Notes: generated from the letters alone by a model not told the origin. 64,000 nucleotides of DNA from Lentisphaerae bacterium GWF2_44_16 (GCA_001803225.1 MHBF01000077.1:1-64000), one strand, 5' to 3'. Counted from the stretch's first letter, positions 25,442 through 35,487 are shown. Numbers and translations are program-made.

Positions 25442-26197
25442 TTATCTGCGGATTATACGGCCTACCGCCTGTATTTCCTGGGAATTTTCAGGATCGGCGG
25501 AAACCGTCCACTGAAGTGTTACAGAGCTTCCGTCCGGCAGTTTCAACTGATGTTCATGAACGGCGTCCGAACCGCTCTGCGCAAGGGAAATCAGACTGTC
25601 CAGAAGCCGCGTCCTTTCATTATCCGGCAGTCCTGAGAGAAAAGCTTTGCCTATGAGTTCATCTTTTGTTTTGTTTTTAAATATGGAATATGCCCGGTTT
25701 ACGAATGTCAGAATGCCGTCGGTCTGAAAACGGCATACCAGTTCGGTCTGGCTTTCAATTATTTTTCTGAAGAGGGATTCGTTTTTTTCGATCTTTATCT
25801 CAAGTTCTCTGTGTTCGATTTCCCTGGCCTTGTTATCAAGGCTTTGCTTTACAATCCTTCTTATTTCAGGGAGCAGGAGGGGTTTTCTCAGGAGCCTGCT
25901 TACGCCCATGTCGTAACAGCGTATTATTTCTTCATCGTTTGCGTGGACGGTAACGGCGATTATCTCAAATTCGTCATCAGGCTGCGGCTGAACTTCCCAG
26001 AGAAATTCAAAACCGTCCATTATCGGCATGAACAAGTCAAGTATTACTACTTTGGGCCTGTGCTTATTGAAAAGCTCCAGTCCGTCCCTGCCGTTTTTAG
26101 CGGAGTATATTTCATAGCTCTCGTTTTTAAGGGCCCTTTCGAGGATAAACCTTATAGATTCCTCATCATCTATTATCAATATTACGGGCTTGGTCAT
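25442..26197 (-). CDS. Response regulator receiver with PAS domain
   Basis: 251 aa. Residues 1-120 are a receiver: acidic pair in IIDDEESIRFI, phospho-Asp in VVILDLFMPIMDG, Thr in IAVTVHAN and Lys in LLRKPLLLPE. A short coiled-coil linker (HRELEIKIEKNESLFRKIIE) joins a PAS domain (about 130-245: RFQTDGILTFVNRAYSIFKNKTKDELIG). No DNA-binding, GGDEF or kinase output follows, so it presumably signals by protein contact. The partner kinase is not adjacent. Confidence 0.9.
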   Translation of the reverse strand: MTKPVILIIDDEESIRFILERALKNESYEIYSAKNGRDGLELFNKHRPKVVILDLFMPIMDGFEFLWEVQPQPDDEFEIIAVTVHANDEEIIRCYDMGVSRLLRKPLLLPEIRRIVKQSLDNKAREIEHRELEIKIEKNESLFRKIIESQTELVCRFQTDGILTFVNRAYSIFKNKTKDELIGKAFLSGLPDNERTRLLDSLISLAQSGSDAVHEHQLKLPDGSSVTLQWTVSADPENSQEIQAVGRIIRR

Positions 26198-26261
26198 ATA
26201 TTCCGTCTGTTTCTATTCGCATATTTTATCAGTTTTATCTTCATAAGGCAGATAAATCCGC

Positions 26262-27044
26262 TCAGTAATTAATAACTTTTACAGGTATGTTGTCGTTTTC
26301 ATATTTGACACCTTTGTCCAAAGGGGCTTTGTTCAGGACCATGACAAACTGCCTGGCCCACTCTTCCATGATATCCTTCAAATTGCCATAGGCCCTGAAA
26401 TCGTCAAGATTAAAAAACGCGGTTTCCTGCTTTTTTCTGTCCTTAAACATGGCTATTACTTTACCGGTCGCGCCGTCGCGGATGCGGCCTTCGATTGCGA
26501 CAGAGGACTCCATCGGGCTTTCGGTATTGGCCTGTTTAGTCATTTTGATTGGCACGAGGATGAAGCCTATTGGCGTGAGATTTGATAAATTCTTCAATGT
26601 GCCTATTGCGGGTTTCCCCGGGACTATTTTTACGAGGGCCAGTTCCAATACCAGAACGCCGGGGCCGGGTTTGTCAACCAGTTTGAATCGGTTGTTTTTA
26701 TTCTCTTTCAGCGCGGTTTTGAAAGCGTCTTCGGTGTATTTTGCGAAATCGGCGGTATCCTGGTCTTCCACGTCGAGCCAGGTCCTCATATTATTTCTTT
26801 CAAGCCATGATTTCGGAAGCTGTTTTTTCGTATATACCGGCATAATCATGATCTTATCATAATTGGCGTTTTTAAAACTCGGATCTTTCCATACCTCATG
26901 GATAGGCAGAAGATCACAGTGTTTCATCATTTGCGGGTGTTCCAAGAAGCCTGAATCCGGAACGGGTTTAGCGGGGTTGGAACATCCTCCGGCCAAAATC
27001 AAAGCAGAGACTGCCGCACAGATAAACTTCAATTTATTTTTCAT
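26262..27044 (-). CDS. DUF3313-like lipoprotein
   Basis: 260 aa. The lipobox LAGGC places the acylated Cys at residue 21. The mature protein begins DSGFLEHPQMM and has a central MIMPVY strand, LVLELALVKIVPGKP and GRIRDGATGKVIAMFKDRKK segments, and a final helical part with the WARQFV segment, the order seen in DUF3313 outer-membrane-associated lipoproteins of unknown function. A good ribosome-binding site (AAAGGAG) precedes the ATG. It is followed on the same strand at 200-odd bases by no obvious partner. Confidence 0.72.
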   Translation of the reverse strand: MKNKLKFICAAVSALILAGGCSNPAKPVPDSGFLEHPQMMKHCDLLPIHEVWKDPSFKNANYDKIMIMPVYTKKQLPKSWLERNNMRTWLDVEDQDTADFAKYTEDAFKTALKENKNNRFKLVDKPGPGVLVLELALVKIVPGKPAIGTLKNLSNLTPIGFILVPIKMTKQANTESPMESSVAIEGRIRDGATGKVIAMFKDRKKQETAFFNLDDFRAYGNLKDIMEEWARQFVMVLNKAPLDKGVKYENDNIPVKVINY

Positions 27045-27093
27045 TCTGTTTCTCTCCTTTTTGAAGACTCTAATTTATAAGACTCAAAGGTTT

Positions 27094-27639
27094 TTATTCA
27101 GGCTGATCCAATTTGCCTTCTCTGACAACTTTATATTTTCCGGTATCGGTGTCAAGGTCATAGATGTTGAAATTAGAGAGACTGTCAAAACCGTCATAAT
27201 GTGTCGCGAAATTCAGGGAGACGGAACCTGTTTTGTCGCAACTCTGTACGCGGTGGAAAACATTGCAGGGCCAACTGAGCATCGCGGGGCCTTCAAAAAT
27301 GAGTTTTCCATTCTTCTTTATCAGGTGAGGAGTAACAGTAAAACTTTCGACAGTTCCATTTTTTGAGGTATATATCTCTATATATCTTATTCCGTGAACG
27401 ACAAGCAGATTGTCATCCTGAAACGGGTGCATGTACCAGGGCCTGTCAACGTTCGGCATGGGCGCGGGAGAGACGGCACCGCTCCCGTGTATGACCCTGT
27501 GTATGGAATCAATCCGGGGAATTGCATTCACCGGGATTGTATCAAACGCCACATTGGGAGTTCTTCTCATCGGGTTAAGGGCGATAATTTTATAAAGCCC
27601 CTTTACTTCATCTATGACATGAACGTTGTTTTTGACCAT
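27094..27639 (-). CDS. Hypothetical cupin-like protein
   Basis: 181 aa, cytoplasmic (no signal). The sequence is beta-strand rich with spaced His residues: RPWYMHPFQDDNLLVVHGIRY, FEGPAMLSWPCNVFHRVQS and SLNFATHYDGFD resemble the two half-barrel motifs of a cupin, where the His and an acid would bind metal. I cannot name a subfamily. It lies just upstream of the lipoprotein gene on the same strand (49 bases), so the two may be cotranscribed. Confidence 0.6.
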   Translation of the reverse strand: MVKNNVHVIDEVKGLYKIIALNPMRRTPNVAFDTIPVNAIPRIDSIHRVIHGSGAVSPAPMPNVDRPWYMHPFQDDNLLVVHGIRYIEIYTSKNGTVESFTVTPHLIKKNGKLIFEGPAMLSWPCNVFHRVQSCDKTGSVSLNFATHYDGFDSLSNFNIYDLDTDTGKYKVVREGKLDQPE

Positions 27640-27737
27640 CTTTTAAGACCTCTCTGTATTTATACAGTAATTTCCCATATATTCCCTCCAATTGCAACTG
27701 TGAATCCATTTACTTTTTCAAGTTTGTAACAGCAATA

Positions 27738-28013
27738 TTATTTTATATCGAATTCCTGAAGCTTATCATCAAGGGCAAGTTCTTCTACTGTAATATCTTC
27801 TACGTGCGCGAAGCGCGGGCCTTTTTTAAACCAGTCAAGCATCAGACTGACTTCGTCCGCATCGCCCTGCAAAAGGGCTTCGACTTCTCCATAACCCACA
27901 TTCCGCACATATCCTTTCAAGCCAGGATATTTTTCCGCTTCCTGCAGGGCGCCGTAGCGGAAACCCACTCCGGTAACACGGCCCGATACTTTTATAAGAT
28001 ATGCTTTTTTCAT
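27738..28013 (-). CDS. acyP: Acylphosphatase
   Basis: 91 aa, the normal size. The catalytic Arg lies in VTGVGFRYG and the catalytic Asn in GYVRNVGYGEVEALLQG, both conserved, so hydrolysis of acyl phosphates such as carbamoyl or 1,3-bisphosphoglyceryl phosphate is expected. Cytoplasmic. A single gene, divergent from the Xer recombinase. Confidence 0.95.
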   Translation of the reverse strand: MKKAYLIKVSGRVTGVGFRYGALQEAEKYPGLKGYVRNVGYGEVEALLQGDADEVSLMLDWFKKGPRFAHVEDITVEELALDDKLQEFDIK

Positions 28014-28104
28014 AAGAGGGGCTTTAAGTTTTGTTTTTCCTTTTACATTAGACTCTTTCAGGGCTATTTTAAAATGAAAAACTTAATCATCCGGGAAATT
28101 CGTC

Positions 28105-28995
28105 ATGGAAAAGGCGCTTGAACATTTTACAGGTTTTCTCACTCTGGAGAAAGGGCTCAGTGAAAATACCCTCATCGCGTATCGTACAGACCTCTTCGAT
28201 TTCATAGATTTTCTCAGGAAAACAGGCATCGCGGGTTTCGAGCATGTATGCCGCAACAATATTCTGGACTATCTGGGCAACTGCAAGGACAGAGGCATGG
28301 AAACCGCGACCCTTGCCAGGCGGCTCGTTTCGGTGAAAGTTCTTTTCAGGTATCTTTTTCAGGAAAAGCTTATTCCGGCGGACATAACAGATGTCATGGA
28401 TTCCCCGAAGCTCTGGCGGCTCCTGCCGGATTTTCTTTCAACACAGGAAGTCGAAAGCCTCCTCAACGCGTTTGAAAAAACAGGCAAAGACCCTCTGATT
28501 TTCCGCAACAGAACGATTCTTGAACTGATGTACGCGTGCGGGCTGCGTGTTTCAGAAACAGCCACCCTGAAACTCGGTTCAATCAATATTCCCGAAGGAA
28601 TAATAAGGGTAATCGGCAAAGGAGACAAAGAAAGAATTGTTCCTGCCGGAAAACCCGCCCTTAACCTTGTCGGCAGATATATAAGCGAAATAAGGCCTCA
28701 ACTGCTTGCCGGTGAAGAAAACACCCTCTTTCTTTCCCGCACCGGAAAGCCCCTGGACAGAGAACGGATATGGGCCATTGTCAAAGACGCGGCCAGAATA
28801 GCCGGGATACATAAAAACATTCACCCTCACACCCTGCGCCATTCCTTTGCCAGCCATCTTCTCGAAAACGGCGCGGACCTGAGAATAATACAGGAAATGC
28901 TCGGCCACGCCGATATAAGTACCACTCAGATATATACTCACATAGACCAGCAGAAACTTTTAAATGTTCACAGGCGCTTTCACCCGAGGGCCTGA
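28105..28995 (+). CDS. xerD: Tyrosine recombinase of the XerC/XerD type
   Basis: 296 aa, typical Xer length. An N-terminal SAM-like core-binding domain (FLTLEKGLSENTLIAYRTDLFDF) precedes the catalytic domain with all residues: Arg in ACGLRVSETATL, Lys in VIGKGDKERIVP, HTLRHSFASHLLENGADLRI (HxxR), LGHADISTT (His) and Tyr in TQIYTHI. It resolves chromosome dimers at dif in cooperation with a second Xer. I cannot separate XerC from XerD by eye. It is followed 20 bases later by the apbE gene. No dif site was recognised. Confidence 0.92.
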   Translation: MEKALEHFTGFLTLEKGLSENTLIAYRTDLFDFIDFLRKTGIAGFEHVCRNNILDYLGNCKDRGMETATLARRLVSVKVLFRYLFQEKLIPADITDVMDSPKLWRLLPDFLSTQEVESLLNAFEKTGKDPLIFRNRTILELMYACGLRVSETATLKLGSINIPEGIIRVIGKGDKERIVPAGKPALNLVGRYISEIRPQLLAGEENTLFLSRTGKPLDRERIWAIVKDAARIAGIHKNIHPHTLRHSFASHLLENGADLRIIQEMLGHADISTTQIYTHIDQQKLLNVHRRFHPRA

Positions 28996-29015
28996 AAAAA
29001 AGAAAGATTATCTTT

Positions 29016-30080
29016 ATGAATGGGAAAAAATATAAAGTAAAAAAACTCTCCTTACCGCAGCTTGCCATACCTCTGACGCTGTTTATTATAACATTTGCCT
29101 CCTGGTTCTACATATCATTTGTCTATAAAATTCCCGCAAAGGTACAACGGACTTATCCGGTAATGGGGACGATGGCGGAGCTTACCCTGTACGGCGCTAA
29201 GGCAGATGCCGAAAAAGCCGCCGACATAGTGCAGGATACATTTCTGGAAGTTGAAAAAGTATGCAATATTTTTAATCCCGACAGCGAAATATCCATGCTC
29301 AATAAAACCGCTTACGAAAAACCCTTCAAATGCGGAGAACTCCTCTGGGATCTCCTTATGCAGTCAAAAAGGTTTTATACTTTATCGGGAGGCTCTTTTG
29401 ATATCACCGTCAAGCCGCTTATGGAGCTCTGGGGCTTTTACAGAAAGGCCGGCAAACTTCCCTCTGAAAAGGAAATTTCCGAAACCCTTGAAAAAGTAGG
29501 ACTGGACAAGGTAATTTTTGACGAAAAACTCCATACCGTCAAATTCACCCGCCCCGGCCTTTCCTTTGATCTCGGAGGAATCGCCAAAGGCTATGCCGTT
29601 GACAAAGCCGCGGAAGCCGTGAAAAAACTCGGCATCAAATCAGGCATCATAAACCTTGCCGGCAACATGTATTGCTTTCCCGTCCCCCCTCCCGGCAAAA
29701 AAGAATTTACCATAGGAATAAGGAACCCTCTCAAAAAAGAAGAAATCTGCGGTAAAATAGATTTGCTTGGTACATCAATATCCACCAGCGGAAACTATGA
29801 GCGCTATGTCATAATCGACGGCATCCGTTATACCCATATCATGGATGTTAAAAAGGGAAAGCCCGTAAGCGATATTCTTTCTGTTACCGTAATTACTCCG
29901 CTTGCTCTTGACGCGGATGTCATTTCAACATCCGTTTTTATCAACGGTGAAAGCTTTGCCCGGGAAATATGCTCCAGATACCCGGCGACAAGCATTCTGA
30001 TAATCAGGCATCCTCCCGGAAAAATGGAAGGGACTGAAATAATCAAAATCGGCGGAGTATGGGGCGATATTAAACTTTAA
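29016..30080 (+). CDS. apbE: FAD:protein FMN transferase (ApbE family), membrane anchored
   Basis: 354 aa. A hydrophobic segment at about residues 15-35 acts as a signal anchor. The ApbE fold shows PVMGTMAELTLYG, SGGSFDITVKPLMELWGF, FDLGGIAKGYAVDKAAEAV, GIINLAGNMY and the metal-site segment DADVISTSVFI. It attaches FMN covalently to Thr/Ser of substrate proteins in the exported compartment, classically RnfG/NqrC or FMN-binding-domain proteins. No such target lies in this window. Confidence 0.93.
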   Translation: MNGKKYKVKKLSLPQLAIPLTLFIITFASWFYISFVYKIPAKVQRTYPVMGTMAELTLYGAKADAEKAADIVQDTFLEVEKVCNIFNPDSEISMLNKTAYEKPFKCGELLWDLLMQSKRFYTLSGGSFDITVKPLMELWGFYRKAGKLPSEKEISETLEKVGLDKVIFDEKLHTVKFTRPGLSFDLGGIAKGYAVDKAAEAVKKLGIKSGIINLAGNMYCFPVPPPGKKEFTIGIRNPLKKEEICGKIDLLGTSISTSGNYERYVIIDGIRYTHIMDVKKGKPVSDILSVTVITPLALDADVISTSVFINGESFAREICSRYPATSILIIRHPPGKMEGTEIIKIGGVWGDIKL

Positions 30081-30200
30081 ATCCTTGCCGGTCAACGATA
30101 TATTGCGGAAAATCATCTGCTGACTTAATCATAAAGTCTTTCTCTCAATATTAAATCATCTTTTTTAATAAAATACATACAAAATAATCACTTGGAGCTA

Positions 30201-30228
30201 TTGACTTAGTCAGGATTTGTGATATAAT
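30201..30228 (+). promoter_or_regulatory. Promoter with palindrome upstream of the GntR-SBP gene
   Basis: TTGACT (30201-30206), 16-bp spacer, TATAAT (30223-30228). A perfect 11-bp palindrome TGACTTAGTCA (30202-30212) overlaps the -35 hexamer and is a candidate operator for the regulator encoded just downstream. AAAGGG at 30245-30250 serves ATG 30260. Confidence 0.65.
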
Positions 30229-30259
30229 AAATTTAAATGGATGAAAAGGGATTTTGGAG

Positions 30260-31606
30260 ATGAAAAAAGACAAAATATCAATAGTCCGTTCTTATATCCT
30301 GGAACAGATTGAAAACGGTTCTTTCAGGAAAGGTGAGAAGATTACCGGCGCTCGCGAAATAGCATCACTCATAGATGTATCTTTCCTGAAAGTTCAGCAG
30401 GGCACTGAAACCCTTGTGAGGGATGGAATACTTGAAAGCGCCGGACGCGTCGGTACCTTTGTATCAAAAGAATGGCAAAATACCATTCCCAGAGATTCCA
30501 TTAAAACTATCTATTCAAAGTATCCATGGTATTCAGAGTTCAAGGAATTACTGGAGTCTGAAATGCCCAAATGTCTTATCTGCAACGAATTGACGCATGG
30601 TGTTTTTGAAATAAATACCACTATAAATGCCCAAAGCAGGCAAAATGAATATATGGACCTCAGCCGGATATTTGATACGATTTATCCTGACAAATCAGAC
30701 TTCTTCATGCAACCTTTTCGCAGTTTTTATTCGGGGAACAAGCTTTTCGGCATACCTTTTATTTTTTCGCCGCGTGTCATGTTTTACAACAGGGAACTTT
30801 TATCAGAAGGCGGCTGTGAAGAACCGTCAGACGCCTGGACATGGGATGATTTTATAAACAGCATAAGAATACTGAAAAAGACATTTCCCCCTGAAAAGAT
30901 ATTCAACTGGACAGTTCAGGGATGGGGCAATTTCATATTTATGTCCGGAGGCTCTCTCATGCGTCCTTTGGAAAAAGACCCTGTCAGGATTGACAGCCCC
31001 GAAACAATAGACGGTCTCATGAAATATGCAGCCTTGAAAAAGGAAATGGAAATAAAAGATATCGCTAAAATATCGGACTTTGCCTATGACAGAGAACGCT
31101 TTGTTAAAGGTGAGATGGTTTTTCACATAGCGCCCAGGCAGATTATGACGTTTCTCAAAAATTCGGACTTCAGGAAATGGGGCAACGTCCCGATGCCCGG
31201 AAGAAAATTCACCAGTCAGGCCACTGACGTGATATGTGTAAGAAAATCTCTTGCCGATTTTCAGACGGCCTCGGATTTTGTAAGACTAATGCTGTCTCAG
31301 GAAATGCAGGACTTCATGGCGTCCAGATTTTATGCGATACCGGTACGCAAATCTTCCGCTTTCAAAAGCATCGATTTCGATCATCCCGGCGACACTATAT
31401 TCCTTGATGAAATACCTTATATGACCGCCGACTACAATCTGGCTTCCCCTGAAATATCTGAAATGTTGCGTTGCGGCCTTGAAGGCATATTCGAAACAGA
31501 TTGCGACATAGAAAAAGCCGTCCGTGAAGCGGCCGCCGCACTGCGGACTGTTCTACGTTTTAAAAATAATAATGGAAACTCCCTTAAATATCAGGAGGCT
31601 GTATGA
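30260..31606 (+). CDS. GntR HTH fused to extracellular solute-binding-protein-like domain
   Basis: 448 aa, no signal peptide, so cytoplasmic. Residues about 1-75 are a GntR winged helix ([28 protein letters not shown]). Residues about 85-440 resemble family 1 ABC sugar-binding proteins: [41 protein letters not shown]-type acceptor loop, [26 protein letters not shown]. The natural reading is a one-component sensor that reuses a sugar-binding fold in the cytoplasm. It overlaps the next gene (ATGA at 31603-31606) and so heads the polysaccharide operon to 37615. The ligand is unknown, likely an oligosaccharide released by that operon. Confidence 0.85.
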   Translation: MKKDKISIVRSYILEQIENGSFRKGEKITGAREIASLIDVSFLKVQQGTETLVRDGILESAGRVGTFVSKEWQNTIPRDSIKTIYSKYPWYSEFKELLESEMPKCLICNELTHGVFEINTTINAQSRQNEYMDLSRIFDTIYPDKSDFFMQPFRSFYSGNKLFGIPFIFSPRVMFYNRELLSEGGCEEPSDAWTWDDFINSIRILKKTFPPEKIFNWTVQGWGNFIFMSGGSLMRPLEKDPVRIDSPETIDGLMKYAALKKEMEIKDIAKISDFAYDRERFVKGEMVFHIAPRQIMTFLKNSDFRKWGNVPMPGRKFTSQATDVICVRKSLADFQTASDFVRLMLSQEMQDFMASRFYAIPVRKSSAFKSIDFDHPGDTIFLDEIPYMTADYNLASPEISEMLRCGLEGIFETDCDIEKAVREAAAALRTVLRFKNNNGNSLKYQEAV

Positions 31607-32259
31607 AAAAAAGAAAAGGCAGGAAATATAAATTTACGCTTATCGAGCTCCTCGTTGTGATAGCGATTATAGCAATTTTAGCGGCAATGCTCCTGCCGTC
31701 TTTGCAGAAAGCGAGAGATACTGTCAAGCAGACCGCATGCAAAAACAACATGAAGCAATTCGGGGTGGCGCTTTTCCAATACACAGGCGAAAGCGCAGAT
31801 ATAATGCCGCTGGGCAATGTATATCCTCAGATACTTCTGCTCCCGGTAATATATCCGGATAAACGCATTGACAATTTTGAAATCAAAACCCTGTTCTGGT
31901 GTCCATCGGCGAAAGCGGACGAATATGCCGCAACGGTTACGGGGGCTCAGATGCAGCAGACTTGTATAGACTATCAGGCGAAACTTACCAATACTTATTC
32001 TTTTTGCCAGTCCCCTTCTGAACTAGGTCCTGTAAAAATAACCATGTTCAGCAAGCCTTCCAAATTTATATATGCCGCGGATGGCAAGGGCTCATTCAGA
32101 TTCTCCCAGTTTGATTTCGACGGACATGTCTTTTACAGGCATCCTTCCAATTCCCTCAGTGCTCTTTTCCTTGACGGGCATGTGGATGGGAAAAAATATA
32201 AACCCACAGTAACTGGGGCCCTCACTCAAAGTGGAATGCTCTCCGGTGAATTCAACTGA
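31603..32259 (+). CDS. Pseudopilin-like protein (H-X10-DG variant)
   Basis: 218 aa. A basic leader [10 protein letters not shown] leads into [20 protein letters not shown], the prepilin-type methylation helix. The C-terminal motif is shifted by one residue relative to its three paralogues in the window: [13 protein letters not shown], ten residues between His and Asp. It is translationally coupled to the GntR-SBP gene and followed by the rhamnogalacturonan-lyase-like gene, repeating the sensor/pseudopilin/enzyme order seen at 4-9 kb. Confidence 0.86.
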   Translation: MKKRKGRKYKFTLIELLVVIAIIAILAAMLLPSLQKARDTVKQTACKNNMKQFGVALFQYTGESADIMPLGNVYPQILLLPVIYPDKRIDNFEIKTLFWCPSAKADEYAATVTGAQMQQTCIDYQAKLTNTYSFCQSPSELGPVKITMFSKPSKFIYAADGKGSFRFSQFDFDGHVFYRHPSNSLSALFLDGHVDGKKYKPTVTGALTQSGMLSGEFN

Positions 32260-32292
32260 TAATAATTTTACAAATTAAAAAGGAGATAGTTG

Positions 32293-35200
32293 ATGAGAAA
32301 ATTACTAAGCGGCCTTTTCGTTTCCTCACTCTGTATTTTGACTATTAACGCTGAAACTGTTCCGCTGACTTTGCAGAACCCTTCAAAGACTGAATACAAA
32401 AACTGGCCCCTTACTTTTGGTGTTCCCTTCGCAAAGGACGCCGTAAGTTCCGGTGATAAATTCATCCTCAAAGACTCATCTGGAAAAGAAATTCCGATAC
32501 AGACTGAAATTACTTCAACATGGAGTCTCAATGGTCCCGCCCGCTGGCTTTTGATTGATTTTCCAGCTGACCTGAACGGCTCTGAAAAACAAAACTACAC
32601 CTTTGAATACGGGAAAGATTTAAAAAACATTACTCCCGGTAAATCTATAACTGTAAAAAATATCGAACAGCCTTTTTCAGGTTACGAAATTCAGAACGAT
32701 TTTTTGAAACTGACAGTACGCAAAGACGCCTTCAACCTCTTTGATAGCGTTACGGCAAACGGCAAAGTGCTGGTCAAGGAAGCGAAGGATTCAGGCCCCT
32801 ATATTATTGACGCTTCGGGCAAGACATACATGGCGGCATGGGGCCAGCCTGACGAAGTGAAGATTGAAGAGGCCGGGCCTCTGCGTGTTGTTGTCTGCGC
32901 CAAAGGTTGGTATTATGCCAAAGACGGCGAGAAATTCTGCCGTTACCTTGTCAGGACTCATATTTTCGCCGACCAGCCGTTTGTCAAAGTCCTTTACACT
33001 TTCATAATAAGCGGCGATACCGACCGCGCCAAATTCAAGGACATAGGATTAAGCGTCCCGGTGGAAAGCGCGAAAGCCGTTTTCGGCGGGCTTGAAGGAA
33101 AAGCGTATCAGTCCTCTGGCAAATCGCAATATCTCCTCCAGTACGACTGCGACAAATTTGCCGTGCGCAAAGACGGAGAAACTCTTGAATGGGACAAAAA
33201 TCCCGATGGGAAAAAAGCCCCCGGCTGGATAAAGGTTTCGGGAAACAACGGTTCAGTTCTGATGTCTGTAAGGGATTTCTGGCAGCAGTTCCCGAAGGAG
33301 CTGGAATTCACGGATAAGTCACTTGTTTTTCACGCCTGGCCCTCGCACGGAATAGCAAAGACCGACAGAAAAATCGAAGACGCGATGATCCAGTATCTCT
33401 GGTTTGTTCACGAAGGAAAAGTCCTGGATTTCAAAGTCCCTGAAAGCTATATAAAGCACAAGGAGGGCCATTCTGAATATGAATACAGATATCTGGCTTC
33501 TGGCGCAAAGGCCAACTGCATGGGATTGGCGAAAACCCATGAACTGCTTTTTGCCTTTGAGAGCGCAGACAGCAAAAAAGATGATAAGATACTTGCGCTG
33601 TGGGACAGGACGCCTTCGTGCCTGGCATCTCCCGAATACATGTGTTCGACGGGTGTTTTTGGAAAGCTTCATCCTTATGACATCCAGAAATTCCCTGAAG
33701 TCGAAAAGGGCCTTTCAAGGGCGTTCGACTGCGAAAGGAGATTGGAAGACCACACAAGGGATTACGGGATGTTCAACTATGGTGACGGGCATACCGGATG
33801 GGACTTCAAGAGAAACAGGTGGTCGGACGTTTATCGCTGCTGGAGAGCGTTTCATCACGGCGCTCCGAGGGTGCCTTGGATATTGTACGTCCGCTCCGGC
33901 GACAGAAAATATCTTGATTTCGGCATACGCAGTGCCAGGCATCTCATGGATATAGATGTCTGCAATTATACAATACCTGAATTGGAAAAGAAGCCCTATC
34001 CTGACGGAAAAATTCTTGGCGCTTTGAATGATTACAAAGGTATTGTGCACTGGCATTCAGGCTCAAGGCTCTTCGATTATAATACACTGACCGATTTCAT
34101 GCTCTATTATTATTATCTGACAGGCGACAAAAAGGGTCTGGAAGCCGCAGTACAATGGGGAGAATCTGTAAAGAAAAGATACAACAAACCTTTTGGTCAC
34201 AGGGAAGGCGCCGGGACTACTTCGTCTCTTATAGATCTCTATCAGGCAACCTGGGATGAGGGATACAAAAAAATCATAGACAAACAAATGGAATACATGC
34301 TGTCCACGCAAAATATGGAAGAGAAAAACCAGAACGCAACAGCGCCGAAACAGAATTCTGATAACAAGGCTTTAAGCAACAGCGAACTTCCCTACGGCGC
34401 ATTTCCCCAGTGGGAAAACTATGCCCCGTGGATAGAGAAATACTGGCTTCTGACGGGTGATGAAAAAACAGGACAGAGAATTGTCGCATGGGCTGACGCG
34501 TACATCGCCGGATGGGGCGATTCATGTTCGCAGTACGGCGGAATACAGGTCAATATCCCGGCATACGCGTACTTTGTCAGCAAAGATCCGAAGTATCTTT
34601 CATACGGGATGAAACTGATGAATAATTTTATCAGCAGTATAGAGAATTCACCGGGATCGCTGATGGACGGTTTTGCACACAGTGGTCAAGTATCTCTCGG
34701 ATATGGTTATATGGCCCAGAGGCTTCCGTATTTACTGCAGGCTCTTTCCGAAGCAAAGGAACCGATAAAGGAAGATTGGAGCACATCTGATAAATTCTCT
34801 TTGCCTTTCAGTCTTATTTTCTCAAATAAGAATAAAACTCAGAACATTGATTTTATCCTGTTTGATGAAAAAGATGCTGATTTTAAAATTATCCTTGGCG
34901 GAATTGTAACTTATACAGATAAAAGTCCAATAAAAGTAACGGTGGTATCTCCTTCGGGGAAAAAAGTGGCGGAAAAGGACTTTACTCCTGGTAAAGGTTC
35001 CTTCGATCTTTCTCTGGCAGTCGCTCCTGACGGCGAAAAAGGCGCATACAAAGTGACTGTTTCGCGCAAAGGAAGTTACTGGTATCTTGCTAATCCAGTA
35101 AAAACAGAACCCGTTCTTAAAGCGGTTTTTCCTGTAACAAATAAAGTCTTTGTCACAAAGAATGGAAGCGGGGCTGGTTTTTATTTCATGGTCCCGGAGA

Positions 35201-35469
35201 AAGTGAAATCTTTTACTGTTAAAACCGTATCGAATGGTTATTTCGCTGTCTTTACCCCGGACGGTCAGTTGGCTGCAAAGGTAACATCGACGCCTGGAAA
35301 GGAAACCATCACTGAGGTAAAAACGAAACCGGATCAAACTGGAAAACTTTGGGGGCTGAGAGGCGATTTTGAAGGTTGTACTATGGAATTCTCAAGCAAA
35401 GACGCGGAGATACCGCCTTATTTCGCGACAAATCCTGAATTATTTTTTACACCAAAATCAAATAAATAA
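32293..35469 (+). CDS. Secreted PcRGLX/YetA-type exo-rhamnogalacturonan lyase-like protein
   Basis: 1058 aa with a signal peptide (MRKLLSGLFVSSLCILTINA). Residues about 22-110 form the RIFT-barrel start typical of the PcRGLX/YetA family (VPLTLQNPSKTEYKNWPLTFGVPF). A beta-supersandwich follows to about 420 and an (alpha/alpha) barrel from about 480 to 830 (RCWRAFHHGAPRVPWILYVRSGDRKYL, YLTGDKKGLEAAVQWGESV, GHREGAGTTSSLIDLY). A C-terminal ~220-residue beta region is extra. The characterised fungal member cleaves terminal rhamnogalacturonan disaccharides (PL26). Domain match is good, residue-level activity unverified. AAAGGAGA precedes ATG 32293. Confidence 0.85.
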   Translation: MRKLLSGLFVSSLCILTINAETVPLTLQNPSKTEYKNWPLTFGVPFAKDAVSSGDKFILKDSSGKEIPIQTEITSTWSLNGPARWLLIDFPADLNGSEKQNYTFEYGKDLKNITPGKSITVKNIEQPFSGYEIQNDFLKLTVRKDAFNLFDSVTANGKVLVKEAKDSGPYIIDASGKTYMAAWGQPDEVKIEEAGPLRVVVCAKGWYYAKDGEKFCRYLVRTHIFADQPFVKVLYTFIISGDTDRAKFKDIGLSVPVESAKAVFGGLEGKAYQSSGKSQYLLQYDCDKFAVRKDGETLEWDKNPDGKKAPGWIKVSGNNGSVLMSVRDFWQQFPKELEFTDKSLVFHAWPSHGIAKTDRKIEDAMIQYLWFVHEGKVLDFKVPESYIKHKEGHSEYEYRYLASGAKANCMGLAKTHELLFAFESADSKKDDKILALWDRTPSCLASPEYMCSTGVFGKLHPYDIQKFPEVEKGLSRAFDCERRLEDHTRDYGMFNYGDGHTGWDFKRNRWSDVYRCWRAFHHGAPRVPWILYVRSGDRKYLDFGIRSARHLMDIDVCNYTIPELEKKPYPDGKILGALNDYKGIVHWHSGSRLFDYNTLTDFMLYYYYLTGDKKGLEAAVQWGESVKKRYNKPFGHREGAGTTSSLIDLYQATWDEGYKKIIDKQMEYMLSTQNMEEKNQNATAPKQNSDNKALSNSELPYGAFPQWENYAPWIEKYWLLTGDEKTGQRIVAWADAYIAGWGDSCSQYGGIQVNIPAYAYFVSKDPKYLSYGMKLMNNFISSIENSPGSLMDGFAHSGQVSLGYGYMAQRLPYLLQALSEAKEPIKEDWSTSDKFSLPFSLIFSNKNKTQNIDFILFDEKDADFKIILGGIVTYTDKSPIKVTVVSPSGKKVAEKDFTPGKGSFDLSLAVAPDGEKGAYKVTVSRKGSYWYLANPVKTEPVLKAVFPVTNKVFVTKNGSGAGFYFMVPEKVKSFTVKTVSNGYFAVFTPDGQLAAKVTSTPGKETITEVKTKPDQTGKLWGLRGDFEGCTMEFSSKDAEIPPYFATNPELFFTPKSNK

Positions 35470-35487
35470 AAAAGGAAAAAGGTAGAA

